This document shows, piece by piece, positions 43,551 through 51,669 of a DNA stretch of 64,000 nt (position 1 is the stretch's first letter; each line of letters opens with the position of its first letter). The translations under genes were made by a program, and so were the position numbers. The stretch lies in NCBI RefSeq assembly GCF_030813915.1, contig NZ_JAUSUJ010000026.1:35331-99330 (forward strand). The letters run 5' to 3'. Origin of the DNA: Rhodoplanes tepidamans. GTDB taxonomy: Bacteria > Pseudomonadota > Alphaproteobacteria > Rhizobiales > Xanthobacteraceae. The notes below the pieces were generated by a model. That model saw only the letters and a list, made by a program, of their open reading frames with translations. It ran no database searches and was not told the origin of the DNA.

Positions 43551-43730
43551 ATGACTCCGTCCGACGACAGTCCAGCGCGCCGGCCGCATTGCGTCGTCTG
43601 CGGCGCCAGGATGCATTACGCCCGCAGCCTGCCGCGCCTGGGGGCGAATCCGGCGCTCGTCTCCTACGAATGCAAGCGCTGCGGCCATGTGATCACCCGT
43701 TCCGAGGACGAGCCGCAGCAGCGCGAGTGA
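43551..43730 (+). CDS. Small zinc-ribbon protein (59 residues)
   Basis: An ATG at 43551 opens a 59-codon frame ending at TGA 43728-43730. It encodes two CxxC pairs, HCVVCGARMHY (C14, C17) and YECKRCGHVIT (C41, C44), 24 residues apart, which is a classic zinc ribbon. Between them is SLPRLGANPALVS. The polar tail (SEDEPQQRE) ends it. Such short ribbon proteins are common but unnamed in alphaproteobacteria. It is divergent from the RidA gene and converges on the TctC gene. It could bind zinc or nucleic acid; the role is unknown. Confidence 0.72.
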   Translation: MTPSDDSPARRPHCVVCGARMHYARSLPRLGANPALVSYECKRCGHVITRSEDEPQQRE

Positions 43731-43769
43731 GCCGCCATCGGCGACCGCCCACCCTGACGGGTGGCCCGG

Positions 43770-43806
43770 AGCGCGGACCTGCGGTCCGCGTCCCCGAATT
43801 GACGGG
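43770..43806. repeat. Partial right half of the large dispersed palindrome
   Basis: This matches only the right side of the element: the small hairpin GCGGACC-TGC-GGTCCGC (43773-43789), identical to the one at 9321-9337, followed by a decayed TCCCCGAATTGACG end. It lies between the convergent zinc-ribbon and TctC genes. Confidence 0.65.
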
Positions 43807-43836
43807 GCCCGGGCCGTGTGGCCCGGGTCCCTCGCC

Positions 43837-44817
43837 TCAGAACGAGATGTTGGCTGCCTTGATGATCGGGCCCCACTTGGCGATCTCGGCCTGCTGGTAG
43901 GCGGCGAGGTCCTGGGGGGTGCCGCCGGCGGCGATGACGCCGAGGCGGTCGAACATCTGCCTGGCCTGGTCGGTCTGCAGGAAGCTGTTGGTGGCGGCGT
44001 TGAGCTTGGCGATGACGGCCGGCGGCGTGCCGGCCGGCGCCAGCAGGGCGTACCACACCGCGGCCTCGAAGCCGGGGAGGCCCGACTCGGCGGCGGTCGG
44101 CACGTTCGGCAGGCCGCTCCAGCGCTGCGGGCTGGCGATCGCCAGCGCCTTGAGCTTGCCCTCCCGGATGTTCGGCACATAGGCCGCCATCGAGTCCATG
44201 CCGACGTCGATATGGCCGCCGAGCAGGTCGGTCATGATCGGCACGCTGCCGCGGTACTGCGCCTGGCCGAGCTTGATGTCGCCCTTCGCCATCAGCAGCA
44301 GCCCGGTGATGTGGCCGAGCGTGCCGTTGCCGGGGAAGCCGGCGGTCAGCTTGCCGGGCTCCGCCTTGGCGAGCGCGATCAGCTCGGCGAGCGTGCCCGC
44401 CTTCAGGTCCGGCCGGGCCGTCACCACCACGGGCACCCGGCCGATCAGCACGACCGGCGCGAAGTCCTTCTGCGGGTCGTAGGTGATGTCCTTGTACATG
44501 AGCTTGTTGGTCGCGGCCTGCCCGGTGGTGGCGAGCAGGATCGTGTAGCCGTCGGCCGGCGCCTTGGCGACGCTCGCGGCCCCGATATTGCCGCCGGCGC
44601 CGCTGCGGTTGTCGATCACCACGGTCTGCCCGAGGCTGCGGCCGAGATGCTCGACCAGCGCCCGGCCGATCACGTCCGAGGTGGTGCCGGCCGCGAAGGG
44701 CACCACCATGGTGATGGGGCGCGACGGCCAGTCCTGGGCCGATGCCGGCGCGGGACCGGCGGCCAGGGCGGCGCCGAGGGCGAGGGCCGCGACGGCGGCG
44801 AGCGGACGAAAGCGCAT
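43837..44817 (-). CDS. TctC/Bug-family periplasmic solute-binding protein
   Basis: A 326-residue receptor with a Sec signal (MRFRPLAAVAALALGAALAA, cleavage near ASAQ). The mature part starts WPSRPITMVVPFAAGTTSDV, and VIDNRSGAGGNIGAASVAKA follows, both diagnostic. A perfect AAGGAGG lies before the ATG. It is divergent from an IclR regulator across a 612-nt gap with two palindromes, so IclR probably controls it. No membrane subunits are nearby. The ligand is likely a carboxylate. Confidence 0.9.
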   Translation of the reverse strand: MRFRPLAAVAALALGAALAAGPAPASAQDWPSRPITMVVPFAAGTTSDVIGRALVEHLGRSLGQTVVIDNRSGAGGNIGAASVAKAPADGYTILLATTGQAATNKLMYKDITYDPQKDFAPVVLIGRVPVVVTARPDLKAGTLAELIALAKAEPGKLTAGFPGNGTLGHITGLLLMAKGDIKLGQAQYRGSVPIMTDLLGGHIDVGMDSMAAYVPNIREGKLKALAIASPQRWSGLPNVPTAAESGLPGFEAAVWYALLAPAGTPPAVIAKLNAATNSFLQTDQARQMFDRLGVIAAGGTPQDLAAYQQAEIAKWGPIIKAANISF

Positions 44818-45429
44818 GAGTCCTCCTTCCGGCGGCCGCTGCGGCCGCCGCGCGTTTCGGGGAGCGGGCCCTTCTGCGGGGCCCTTCGGGGCCGGCCCGG
44901 ACGGAGCCGGCGCCGGCCCGGGACTGGAGCCGGGGCCGGCGCGGGGATTGGAGCCGAAGCGCCCGCCGCTGTCGAGCCGGGATGCGGCCCGGCCGCTCCG
45001 GCCCGCCGGGCCGGCGCGCCAAACGCCCGTGCGGCAGGGCTTCGCGGCCGGCCGGGGCGGTCACTCCTGGCGTTCTCGAACTCAGAACTGCGTTTTGCAT
45101 TACGGAACGGGCGGCGGGCTCCGCGCGGGTCCCGTGCCGCCGGCGTCGCGCGCCGGCCTGCGACCCCGCGACGCCGGCGGCGGGCCGCCATCGCCGCGAC
45201 CGGTGCTTGTGCTTCGCGTCGACCTGATCCATAGGACAAACAGGTGCCGAAGGGCGCGTGGCCGCACCGCCGGCATCCCACCGCTGCGGCCGGGTCCGTT
45301 CTCCCCCCGACCGGCTCCGCTTCGGACGTTCGACGACTTCCGTGCCGCCCGGCCGGTGCCGCCGGGCATTCCTCGAAGCAGGCCCGCGCCCGCCGGCCCG
45401 GGGCCGTCGTTGCAGGAGAGCGCAGTCCG
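44818..45429. other. Long divergent gap between TctC and IclR genes
   Basis: These 612 bases hold no gene I can support. From about 44900 to 44960 there is a loose direct repeat of GGAGCCGG and GGCCGGCGC units, which makes the region low in complexity. The only A/T-richer island is 45070-45110, where two adjacent palindromes lie. The frame is open into IclR from 45244, but without family features. Confidence 0.6.
45072..45109. promoter_or_regulatory. Two adjacent palindromes, possible IclR operator
   Basis: The first is GTTCT-N7-AGAAC (45072-45088). The second is CGTTTTGCATTACGGAACG (45091-45109), symmetrical at 13 of 19 positions. Their centres are 20 bp apart, about two helical turns. IclR proteins bind such short GTTC/GAAC palindromes, often as a tandem pair. 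They lie in the TctC-IclR divergent gap. Confidence 0.5.
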
Positions 45430-46218
45430 ATGCCGCGGATTTCTGGGTCGCAACCGGGTGACGGCGTTCAGGCCGTGGTGTTCGCACTGCAGATTCTGGA
45501 ATACCTGGCGCAGCGCCGCTCGACCGTCGGAGTGACGGATCTGGCGCGCGTGTTCGGCACCACCAAGAGCCGGATCTACCGCCATCTGCAGACCCTGATG
45601 GCGGCCGGCTACGTGATCCAGGAGACCGAGACCGAGCGCTACCGCACCGGCGGCCGGCTGATCGCGCTCGGCCGGGTGGTCAGCGAGAACTTCGAGCTGA
45701 TGAGCGCCGCCCGCACCGTGATGGAGGAGCTGCGCGACCGGCTCGGTCACGCCGTCACGCTCTCCGAGGTCGAGCTCGCCGGGCTGCGGGTGCTGTCCAC
45801 GGTGGCCGGTACGCAGCCGTTCGAGATCGGCGTCAAGCCGGGCTCGCTGCTGCCGGCGCACGCCACCGCGCAGGGCAAGCTGCTGCTGGCCTTCGGCCCC
45901 GATGCGCCGCGTGAGAAGCTGCTGCGCAAGACGCTGCCGGCCAACACGCCGCAGACCGTCACCAATCCGAACGTGCTGCGCGAGGAGCTCAAGCAGATCA
46001 GGAAGCAGGGCTGGGCGACGGCGCCGAGCCAGGCAGTGGTCGGGCTGAACGCGATCGCCGCGCCGATCTTCGACGCTACCGGCGCACTCGTCGGCACCGT
46101 GGCGATCATCGACCTGATCCAGTTCGTCCCGGCCCGCCCGACGCCGGAGCAGATCCGCCGCATCCTCGAGGCCGGCAAGCGCATCTCCGCCAATATCGGC
46201 TGGCGCGGCGCCAGCTGA
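45430..46218 (+). CDS. IclR-family transcriptional regulator
   Basis: A 262-residue regulator. The N-terminal winged helix-turn-helix is at SRIYRHLQTLMAAGYVIQET, preceded by FALQILEYLAQRRSTVGVTD. The C-terminal effector domain has SLLPAHATAQGKLLLAFGP and VVGLNAIAAPIFDATGALVG, as expected. The ATG at 45430 is used; AGGAGA lies about 14 nt upstream. It is divergent from the TctC receptor gene, which it probably controls. The effector may be an aromatic or carboxylic acid. Confidence 0.9.
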   Translation: MPRISGSQPGDGVQAVVFALQILEYLAQRRSTVGVTDLARVFGTTKSRIYRHLQTLMAAGYVIQETETERYRTGGRLIALGRVVSENFELMSAARTVMEELRDRLGHAVTLSEVELAGLRVLSTVAGTQPFEIGVKPGSLLPAHATAQGKLLLAFGPDAPREKLLRKTLPANTPQTVTNPNVLREELKQIRKQGWATAPSQAVVGLNAIAAPIFDATGALVGTVAIIDLIQFVPARPTPEQIRRILEAGKRISANIGWRGAS

Positions 46219-46271
46219 GCGCGCTCCGGCTCCGGGCCGATCGACGCAGGCGTTCCCGACTGCGCCGCTCT

Positions 46272-46301
46272 CTTCCCATCTCCCGCGAGGGGAGAGGGAA
46301 G
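46272..46301. terminator. Strong hairpin in a convergent gap
   Basis: CTTCCCATCTCCC and GGGGAGAGGGAAG pair around a GCGA tetraloop. It lies between the convergent IclR and hydrolase genes and would fold on both strands. There is no clear T-run, so it is a possible bidirectional terminator. Confidence 0.5.
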
Positions 46302-46341
46302 AAACGGCCGTGCCCGACCAGCAGCCGGAAGCCGCCGCAAA

Positions 46342-47118
46342 TCACTCCCCGCCCAAGAACTCCCGCAGCAGCGGCAGGGCGAGGTCGGGGCGTTCCAGCA
46401 CCGAGGCGTGGCGGGTGCCGGGGATGACGGCGGAGCGGGCGTGCGGGATGGTGGCGGCGAGCCAGTGGGCGGCCTCGACGAAGGCCGCCCGGTCGTCGCT
46501 GCCGCAGACCACCAGGGTCGGCGCCGCGATGCGGCCGGCCTCGGCGAGCAGGTCGGCGTTCGCCAGCGCCTCGCAGGCGAGCGCGTAGCCCTCGGCCGGG
46601 CAGCGGGCGAGGGTGTCGCGGAGATAGCCGACGCCGGCGATGCCGGCCGCGATCGCCGCGTCGGAGAACCAGATCGGCAGCAGGGTCTCGGTGAGCGCGG
46701 CGACGCCGTGGGCGCGGGCCGCGGCGGCCCGCTCGGTCCAGCCGGCCCGCATCTCGACCGTGTAGCGCGGGATGGTGTCGATCAGCACCAGCCGGTCGAC
46801 CAGGGTCGGGAAATGCGCGGCGAAATGCTGGGCGATCAGGCCGCCGAGCGAGATGCCGGCGACATGGGCGCGGCCGATGTGCTGGGCCCGGAACAGGTCG
46901 GCGAGCTGCTGCGACAGGTCCTCGATCGTGTAGGGGCCGTCCGGCACCGCGGTGTCGCCGTGCCCCGGCAGGTCGTAGGCGACCAGGCGGAACCGGTCGC
47001 CGAGCGGTGCGGCGAAGTCCCAGAAGCCGTGGTCGCCGCCGAGCCCGTGCAGCAGCACGAGCGGCGGGCCGTATCCGGAGACGTGGAGGGCGATCGGGCC
47101 GGTCGGCAGGTCCGTCAT
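46342..47118 (-). CDS. Alpha/beta hydrolase (enol-lactonase-like)
   Basis: A 258-residue cytoplasmic hydrolase. The nucleophile elbow is GISLGG (S90), the oxyanion region is LLHGLGGDHGFWDFAAPLGD, the acid is in VVCGSDDRAAF, and the histidine is in IPGTRHASVLERPD. The pattern is that of 3-oxoadipate enol-lactonase (PcaD) and its relatives. The ATG at 47118 is used since the codon before it in the frame is TTG. It is divergent from a CoA-transferase gene, which fits an aromatic or dicarboxylic acid pathway, but other pca genes are absent. Confidence 0.85.
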   Translation of the reverse strand: MTDLPTGPIALHVSGYGPPLVLLHGLGGDHGFWDFAAPLGDRFRLVAYDLPGHGDTAVPDGPYTIEDLSQQLADLFRAQHIGRAHVAGISLGGLIAQHFAAHFPTLVDRLVLIDTIPRYTVEMRAGWTERAAAARAHGVAALTETLLPIWFSDAAIAAGIAGVGYLRDTLARCPAEGYALACEALANADLLAEAGRIAAPTLVVCGSDDRAAFVEAAHWLAATIPHARSAVIPGTRHASVLERPDLALPLLREFLGGE

Positions 47119-47274
47119 CAAAAAAATCCGTCGGCGAAATCGTCGGGTGGAACGACACGGCGGGGCGGCGCAACCTCTCCGGCGCGGCGGCGAACCGGAT
47201 CGGGCTCGCCTCCACGCGAGAAATCTGCTTCCTTGCTACCACAGTCCTCCGACGTCCGTCACCGCGTGCCCGCC

Positions 47275-48483
47275 ATGTCGCAGTCTCCCCTCGCCGGCGT
47301 CCGTGTCCTCGAGCTCGCCCGGATTCTCGCCGGCCCGTGGGCCGGCCAATTGCTCGCCGATCTCGGCGCCGAGGTGATCAAGGTCGAGCGGCCCGAGGGC
47401 GGCGACGACACCCGCACCTGGGGGCCGCCCTTCGTGCCGGAGCGCGACGGCCGCGAAGGCGCCGCCGCCTACTATCATTCGACCAACCGCGGCAAGCGCT
47501 CGGTCGCCGCTGACTTCGAGACGCCGGAGGGACGCGCGCTGGTGCTCGACCTGGTGCGCGAGGCCGACGTGCTGATCGAGAACTTCAAGGTCGGCGGGCT
47601 GAAGCGCCACGGGCTCGACTGGGACAGCCTGAAGGCCGTCAATCCGCGGCTGATCTACTGCTCGATCACCGGCTTCGGGCAGACCGGGCCGTACGCGTCG
47701 CGGGCCGGCTACGACTATCTGATCCAGGCGATGGGCGGCATCATGCATCTCACCGGCGCGCCCGACGGCGAGCCGATGAAGATCGGCGTCGCCTTCGCCG
47801 ACATCTTCACCGGCCTCTACGCGACGGTCGCCATCCAGGCGGCGCTGATCGAGCGCGAGCGCTCCGGCCTCGGCCAGCACGTCGACATGGCGCTGCTCGA
47901 TTCGATGGTCGGCGTGCTCGCCAACCAGGCGCTCAACTTCCTGGTCTCGGGCCGCTCGCCGAACCGGATGGGCAATGCCCACCCGAACATCGTCCCCTAC
48001 CAGGTGTTCCCGGCGGCGGACGGGCATCTCGTCATCGCGGTCGGCAATGACGGGCAGTACCGGCGGCTGTGCGAGGTGCTGCAGGCGCCCGGGCTCGCCG
48101 CCGATCCGCGCTGGGCCTCCAATGCCGGCCGGGTCGCCGGGCGGGCCGAGCTGTCCGCCGCCATCGCCGCGATCACGGCGACGCGCCGGCGCGACGACCT
48201 CCTCGCCGCCCTGGAGGCGGTGGGCGTGCCGGCCGGGCCGATCCACGACGTCGCCGAGGTGTTTTCGGATCCCCAGGTGGTGGCGCGCGGCCTGCGGCTC
48301 GACCTGCCGGCGCCCGACACGGCCGCCGGCCGCGTGCCCGGCGTTCGCACGCCGATCCTCATGTCGCGCACGCCGCTCGCCTATGCGGCGGCGTCGCCGG
48401 CGCTCGGCGCCGACACCGACGAGATCGCGGCGCGGCGCACCGCCGGCCGCCCGCTGTTCCGCAGCACGCCGGAAACGCCCTGA
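47275..48483 (+). CDS. CaiB/BaiF-type (family III) CoA-transferase
   Basis: A 402-residue enzyme of the same family as the protein at 9367. It begins PLAGVRVLELARILAGPWAG and has the motifs IENFKVGGLKRHGLDW and ITGFGQTGPYASRAGYD. The likely catalytic aspartate is D176 in VAFADIFTGLYA. It is divergent from the hydrolase gene and followed by a GntR regulator 199 nt downstream. It probably activates a carboxylic acid, such as a dicarboxylate, using succinyl-CoA or a similar donor. The two CoA-transferases in the window differ enough to have different substrates. Confidence 0.9.
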   Translation: MSQSPLAGVRVLELARILAGPWAGQLLADLGAEVIKVERPEGGDDTRTWGPPFVPERDGREGAAAYYHSTNRGKRSVAADFETPEGRALVLDLVREADVLIENFKVGGLKRHGLDWDSLKAVNPRLIYCSITGFGQTGPYASRAGYDYLIQAMGGIMHLTGAPDGEPMKIGVAFADIFTGLYATVAIQAALIERERSGLGQHVDMALLDSMVGVLANQALNFLVSGRSPNRMGNAHPNIVPYQVFPAADGHLVIAVGNDGQYRRLCEVLQAPGLAADPRWASNAGRVAGRAELSAAIAAITATRRRDDLLAALEAVGVPAGPIHDVAEVFSDPQVVARGLRLDLPAPDTAAGRVPGVRTPILMSRTPLAYAAASPALGADTDEIAARRTAGRPLFRSTPETP

Positions 48484-48682
48484 CCTGTCGACAGTGCGTG
48501 GGTCCGCATGGCGGCCGCGCGCACAGAATCCGGGAAAAGCGCGAAAGTGCAATCGACAGGCTCGCCCCGATCGTGGCAAGAACCGGCAGTCGTGCGCCAG
48601 TGGTGCGGCGATTCGCCGGCCGCCGTCCGACTCCGAGCACTTTCGGTCGCTGGTCCCCGACGACCTGACAAGTTTTATCAAA

Positions 48683-49423
48683 ATGCGTAATACTCGCCGC
48701 TCCTTCCTGTATCACGACGTCGCCACGGCGCTGCGGACCCGGATCGCCCGCGGCACCTATCCGCCCGGCGAGCGGCTCCCCAGCCTCAGCGAGCTGATGG
48801 AGGAGTTCGAGGTCAGCGCCATCACGGTGCGGCGCGCCCTCACCGAGCTCACCTACGAGGGGCTGATCCGCGGCCACCAGGGCCTCGGCGTCTTCGTCAA
48901 GGAGAAGCCGCGCATCCATCGCGTGCTCGCCGGCGACCCCGACCGCTCGATCGGCGACGAGATCGCCCGCGCCGGCTTCGCGCCGCGGCTGGAGGAGATC
49001 GGCTTCACCGAGGTGGACGCCGACGACGAGATCGCGGCGCGCCTGCGGGTGCCGCGCGGCTCGCGCGTGTTCCTGCACCAGAAGCTCACCTTCGCCAACG
49101 ACGAGCCGGTGGCCCTGCATTCGTGGTGGTTCCGGCCGCGGCTCGCCAAGCAGCTGCGCAGCGCGCTGTCCGAGACCTTCATCTTCCCGCTGCTCAAGCA
49201 GCGCAAGATCGACGTCGAGAACCTGCGCTGCGAGTTCTCCTCGACGGCGCTGCCCGAGGAGCACGCCTCGCGCTTCGGCCTGCCGGCCGGCTCGCCGATG
49301 ATGAAGGTCGACTACACGATGACCACCAAGGGCGGCGCCCCCACCATCATCGGCCAGACCCTCGCCCGCGCCGACCGCTTCACCTTCGAGGTGAGCCTGC
49401 CTCAGCGCCGCGGGCGGCGGTAG
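48683..49423 (+). CDS. GntR-family regulator with UTRA domain (HutC type)
   Basis: A 246-residue regulator. The N-terminal winged helix-turn-helix runs from about residue 8 to 72 (LYHDVATALRTRIARGTYPP, then VSAITVRRALTELTYEGLIR). The UTRA effector domain starts near residue 90 and has LHQKLTFANDEPVALHSWWF. The ATG lies inside an AGTTTTATCAAAAT-like imperfect palindrome (48671-48684), which suggests autoregulation. It follows the CoA-transferase gene and is probably its regulator. The effector is unknown. Confidence 0.88.
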   Translation: MRNTRRSFLYHDVATALRTRIARGTYPPGERLPSLSELMEEFEVSAITVRRALTELTYEGLIRGHQGLGVFVKEKPRIHRVLAGDPDRSIGDEIARAGFAPRLEEIGFTEVDADDEIAARLRVPRGSRVFLHQKLTFANDEPVALHSWWFRPRLAKQLRSALSETFIFPLLKQRKIDVENLRCEFSSTALPEEHASRFGLPAGSPMMKVDYTMTTKGGAPTIIGQTLARADRFTFEVSLPQRRGRR

Positions 49424-49439
49424 CGCCGGCGGCTTGCTC

Positions 49440-49544
49440 CGGTCATTCCGGGACGGCGCGCAGCGCCGGACCCGGACTCCAGCCGCGACCACCCGGGCTC
49501 GAAGCTGGATTCCGGGTTCGCGCCGTCGGCGCGCCCCGGAATGA
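49440..49544. repeat. Large dispersed palindrome between tandem genes
   Basis: A full but less exact copy: CGGTCATTCCGGGACG at the left and CGCCCCGGAATGACG at the right, with inner CCCGGACTCCAGC/GCTGGATTCCGGG. It sits between the GntR and glutathione transferase genes, which are on the same strand. It could end GntR transcription. Confidence 0.8.
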
Positions 49545-49622
49545 CGCGCGTCCCGGCCTTGACGTCCGCCCCGTCCGCCTGCGAGCCTCCCGGCCAACCA
49601 GAACAGACGGGAGCGAACGCCG

Positions 49623-50393
49623 ATGGCCCTCATCCTCCACGACGCGCCGCAATCGACCTGCAGCCAGCGGGTGCGGTTCGTGCTGAACGCCAAGGGGCTC
49701 GCCTTCGAGGAACGGCGGCTCGACCTGTTCGCCGGCGACCAGCTGAAGCCGGAGTATCTGGCGCTCAACCCGAACGGCGTGGTGCCGACCCTGGTGCACG
49801 ACGGCGCCGTGGTGATCGATTCCTCGGTGATCATGGAATACCTGGAGGAGGTCTTCCCGCAGGCGCCGCGCCTCGTGCCGGAGGACCCGGTGGCGCGCGC
49901 GACGATGCGGTCGCTGATGCGCTTCGCCGACGAGGTGCCGGCGCCGGCCATCCGGGTGCCGAGCTACAACCTCGCCTTCCTGCCGCACTTCCAGGCGATG
50001 AGCGAGGAGGCGTTCCGGGCGATGGCGGAGTCGAAGCCGCTGCGCCGCGAGTTCCTGCTGTCGATGGGCCGCACCGGCTTCCCCGAGGCCGAGATGACGC
50101 TCGCGCTGAAGAAGCTCGGGCAGACGGTGGTGCGGATGGCCGACGCCATCGAAAGGAGCGGCGGGCCGTTCCTGCAGGGCCCGGCGCCGACGCTCGCGGA
50201 CATTTCGGTGATGCCGGTGATCGTCCGCATGGACGACATCCGGCTCGCGCATCTGTGGGCGGACCGCCCGGCGGTCGGCGCCTGGCTCGCCGCGATCCGG
50301 GCGCAGCCGGCCTTCCGCCCCACCTATTATCCGGGCTCGCTGCTCACCGAGAAGTATCCCCACCTGCGCGAGCAGCTCGCCGCGGCGTGCTGA
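49623..50393 (+). CDS. Glutathione S-transferase family protein
   Basis: A 256-residue protein. The N-terminal thioredoxin-like domain has APQSTCSQRVRFVLNAKGL (with the Ser/Cys active-site region), the cis-proline GVVPTLVHDG, and VIDSSVIMEYLEE as the glutathione contact. The alpha-helical C-terminal domain follows. GGGA lies 9 nt before the ATG. It follows the GntR gene; such transferases often serve aromatic degradation or detoxification. The partner substrate is unknown. Confidence 0.88.
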   Translation: MALILHDAPQSTCSQRVRFVLNAKGLAFEERRLDLFAGDQLKPEYLALNPNGVVPTLVHDGAVVIDSSVIMEYLEEVFPQAPRLVPEDPVARATMRSLMRFADEVPAPAIRVPSYNLAFLPHFQAMSEEAFRAMAESKPLRREFLLSMGRTGFPEAEMTLALKKLGQTVVRMADAIERSGGPFLQGPAPTLADISVMPVIVRMDDIRLAHLWADRPAVGAWLAAIRAQPAFRPTYYPGSLLTEKYPHLREQLAAAC

Positions 50394-50422
50394 GAGGCGG
50401 CCCTGTCTCGCGTCGTTTTGAA

Positions 50423-50445
50423 CCCTCTCCCGCGAGGGGAGAGGG
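50423..50445. terminator. Hairpin in the glutathione transferase/AraC gap
   Basis: CCCTCTCCC and GGGGAGAGGG pair around a GCGA loop. The pair lies between the convergent glutathione transferase and AraC genes. It has the same core as the hairpin at 46272. It may be a bidirectional terminator. Confidence 0.5.
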
Positions 50446-50499
50446 AAGGACGAGTGACGCCGGCGCCGCGACCCGACTCTCGCGCGCAGGAGCTGTCCC

Positions 50500-51384
50500 T
50501 CACGTCCGCACGTCGCGCCGCCAGGCGGCCGGCGTGGTGCCGACGTGGCGGCGGAACACGCGGGTGAGGTGGGCCTGGTCGGCGAAGCCCGCCGACACGG
50601 CGATCTCGGTCAGCGGCAGGGCGGAGCCGGCCAGCATCTCCTGCACCTTCCGGATGCGCGCCTGCATGTGCCACTGGTAGGGCGGCACGCCGGTCGCCGC
50701 CTTGAAGGCGTGGCTGAAATAGGACTGCGACAGGCCGATCAGATCGGCCAGCTCCTGCAGCCGCAGCGCGCGCAGGCAGTTCTCCTCGATGTAGGCAGTG
50801 GCGCGGCCGAGCTGGCGCGGCGACAGCGCCGAGCGGCGGCGCAGCGCCGGCGACGGGCCGAGCCGCATCAGGTCGACGAACAGCGCCGTGACCAGGCTGT
50901 CGCCGTAGACGTCGTGGCGGGCGTCCGGCCCGCAGCAGTCCTCGGCGATCAGCCGGGCCAGCGCGAACAGGCGCTCGTCGGTGAACTGCAGCCGCGGCGT
51001 GGCCAGCGCGGTGCGGTCGGGCGCCTCGCCGATCCGCTCGGCGAGCGTCGCCACGTCGAAATGGATGTCGAGGTGGCGGATGCGCATCGAGGCGTCGACC
51101 CGCGACCAGATCGGCACCCCGGCCGGGATGTAGCTCATCGCATGCGCCGTCAGGGGCGCCGGCAGGTCGGTGCCGCGGGCGGAGAGCCGCAGCGCCGAGT
51201 CGCCGCCCTCGCGATCGAGCACCACGAACAGCCGCGGATGCTGCGACACGTACTCGCCGCGCGCCCCGGCCGCGCAGGCGGCGTGCCAGACATCGGCCAC
51301 GGCGCCGGACCAGCGGCGCCAGCGCAGGGCGTCGAGGACCGAGATGCCCTCGATGCGGCTGGTCATGTTGGGGCGGAAGCTCAT
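50500..51384 (-). CDS. AraC-family regulator, probably of the siderophore receptor
   Basis: A 294-residue regulator with an N-terminal sensing domain and a C-terminal AraC domain. The first helix-turn-helix is at RLQELADLIGLSQSYFSHAF and the second at LTEIAVSAGFADQAHLTRVF. The ATG at 51384 is used; one at 51366 is possible. It is divergent from a TonB siderophore receptor gene, as PchR is from its receptor, so it likely senses the siderophore or iron. Three CCAGGG repeats in the gap may be its sites. Confidence 0.9.
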   Translation of the reverse strand: MSFRPNMTSRIEGISVLDALRWRRWSGAVADVWHAACAAGARGEYVSQHPRLFVVLDREGGDSALRLSARGTDLPAPLTAHAMSYIPAGVPIWSRVDASMRIRHLDIHFDVATLAERIGEAPDRTALATPRLQFTDERLFALARLIAEDCCGPDARHDVYGDSLVTALFVDLMRLGPSPALRRRSALSPRQLGRATAYIEENCLRALRLQELADLIGLSQSYFSHAFKAATGVPPYQWHMQARIRKVQEMLAGSALPLTEIAVSAGFADQAHLTRVFRRHVGTTPAAWRRDVRT

Positions 51385-51418
51385 CGGGGGTGTCTCGAGT
51401 CTCGCGTCGAACGATGAT

Positions 51419-51452
51419 CCAGGGTTAGGTGTCCAGGGACAGGTGTCCAGGG
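51419..51452. promoter_or_regulatory. Three CCAGGG units at 14-bp spacing
   Basis: CCAGGG occurs at 51419-51424, 51433-51438 and 51447-51452, exactly 14 bp apart each time; the last two share the longer unit AGGTGTCCAGGG. They lie 35-68 nt upstream of the AraC ATG and more than 200 nt upstream of the receptor. They could be AraC half-sites. Confidence 0.45.
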
Positions 51453-51669
51453 TGTGTTTTTTGGAAGAGTTCTGCTTTGTTTCGTGCGGAACACACGTCG
51501 TTTGAAGTTTACCGGAGGAGCCAGGACCGTTCAACGAGGAACAGGGATAGACAATCCGTCCGGTATTGCTGTTGGTATGACAAGCCTCGACGAGGGGTGG
51601 GGCCGCTGGAATTGAATTAGAACAATTCACAAGTCCGCCGGCCCCGGGACGACGAATCGGCGGGGTGCC

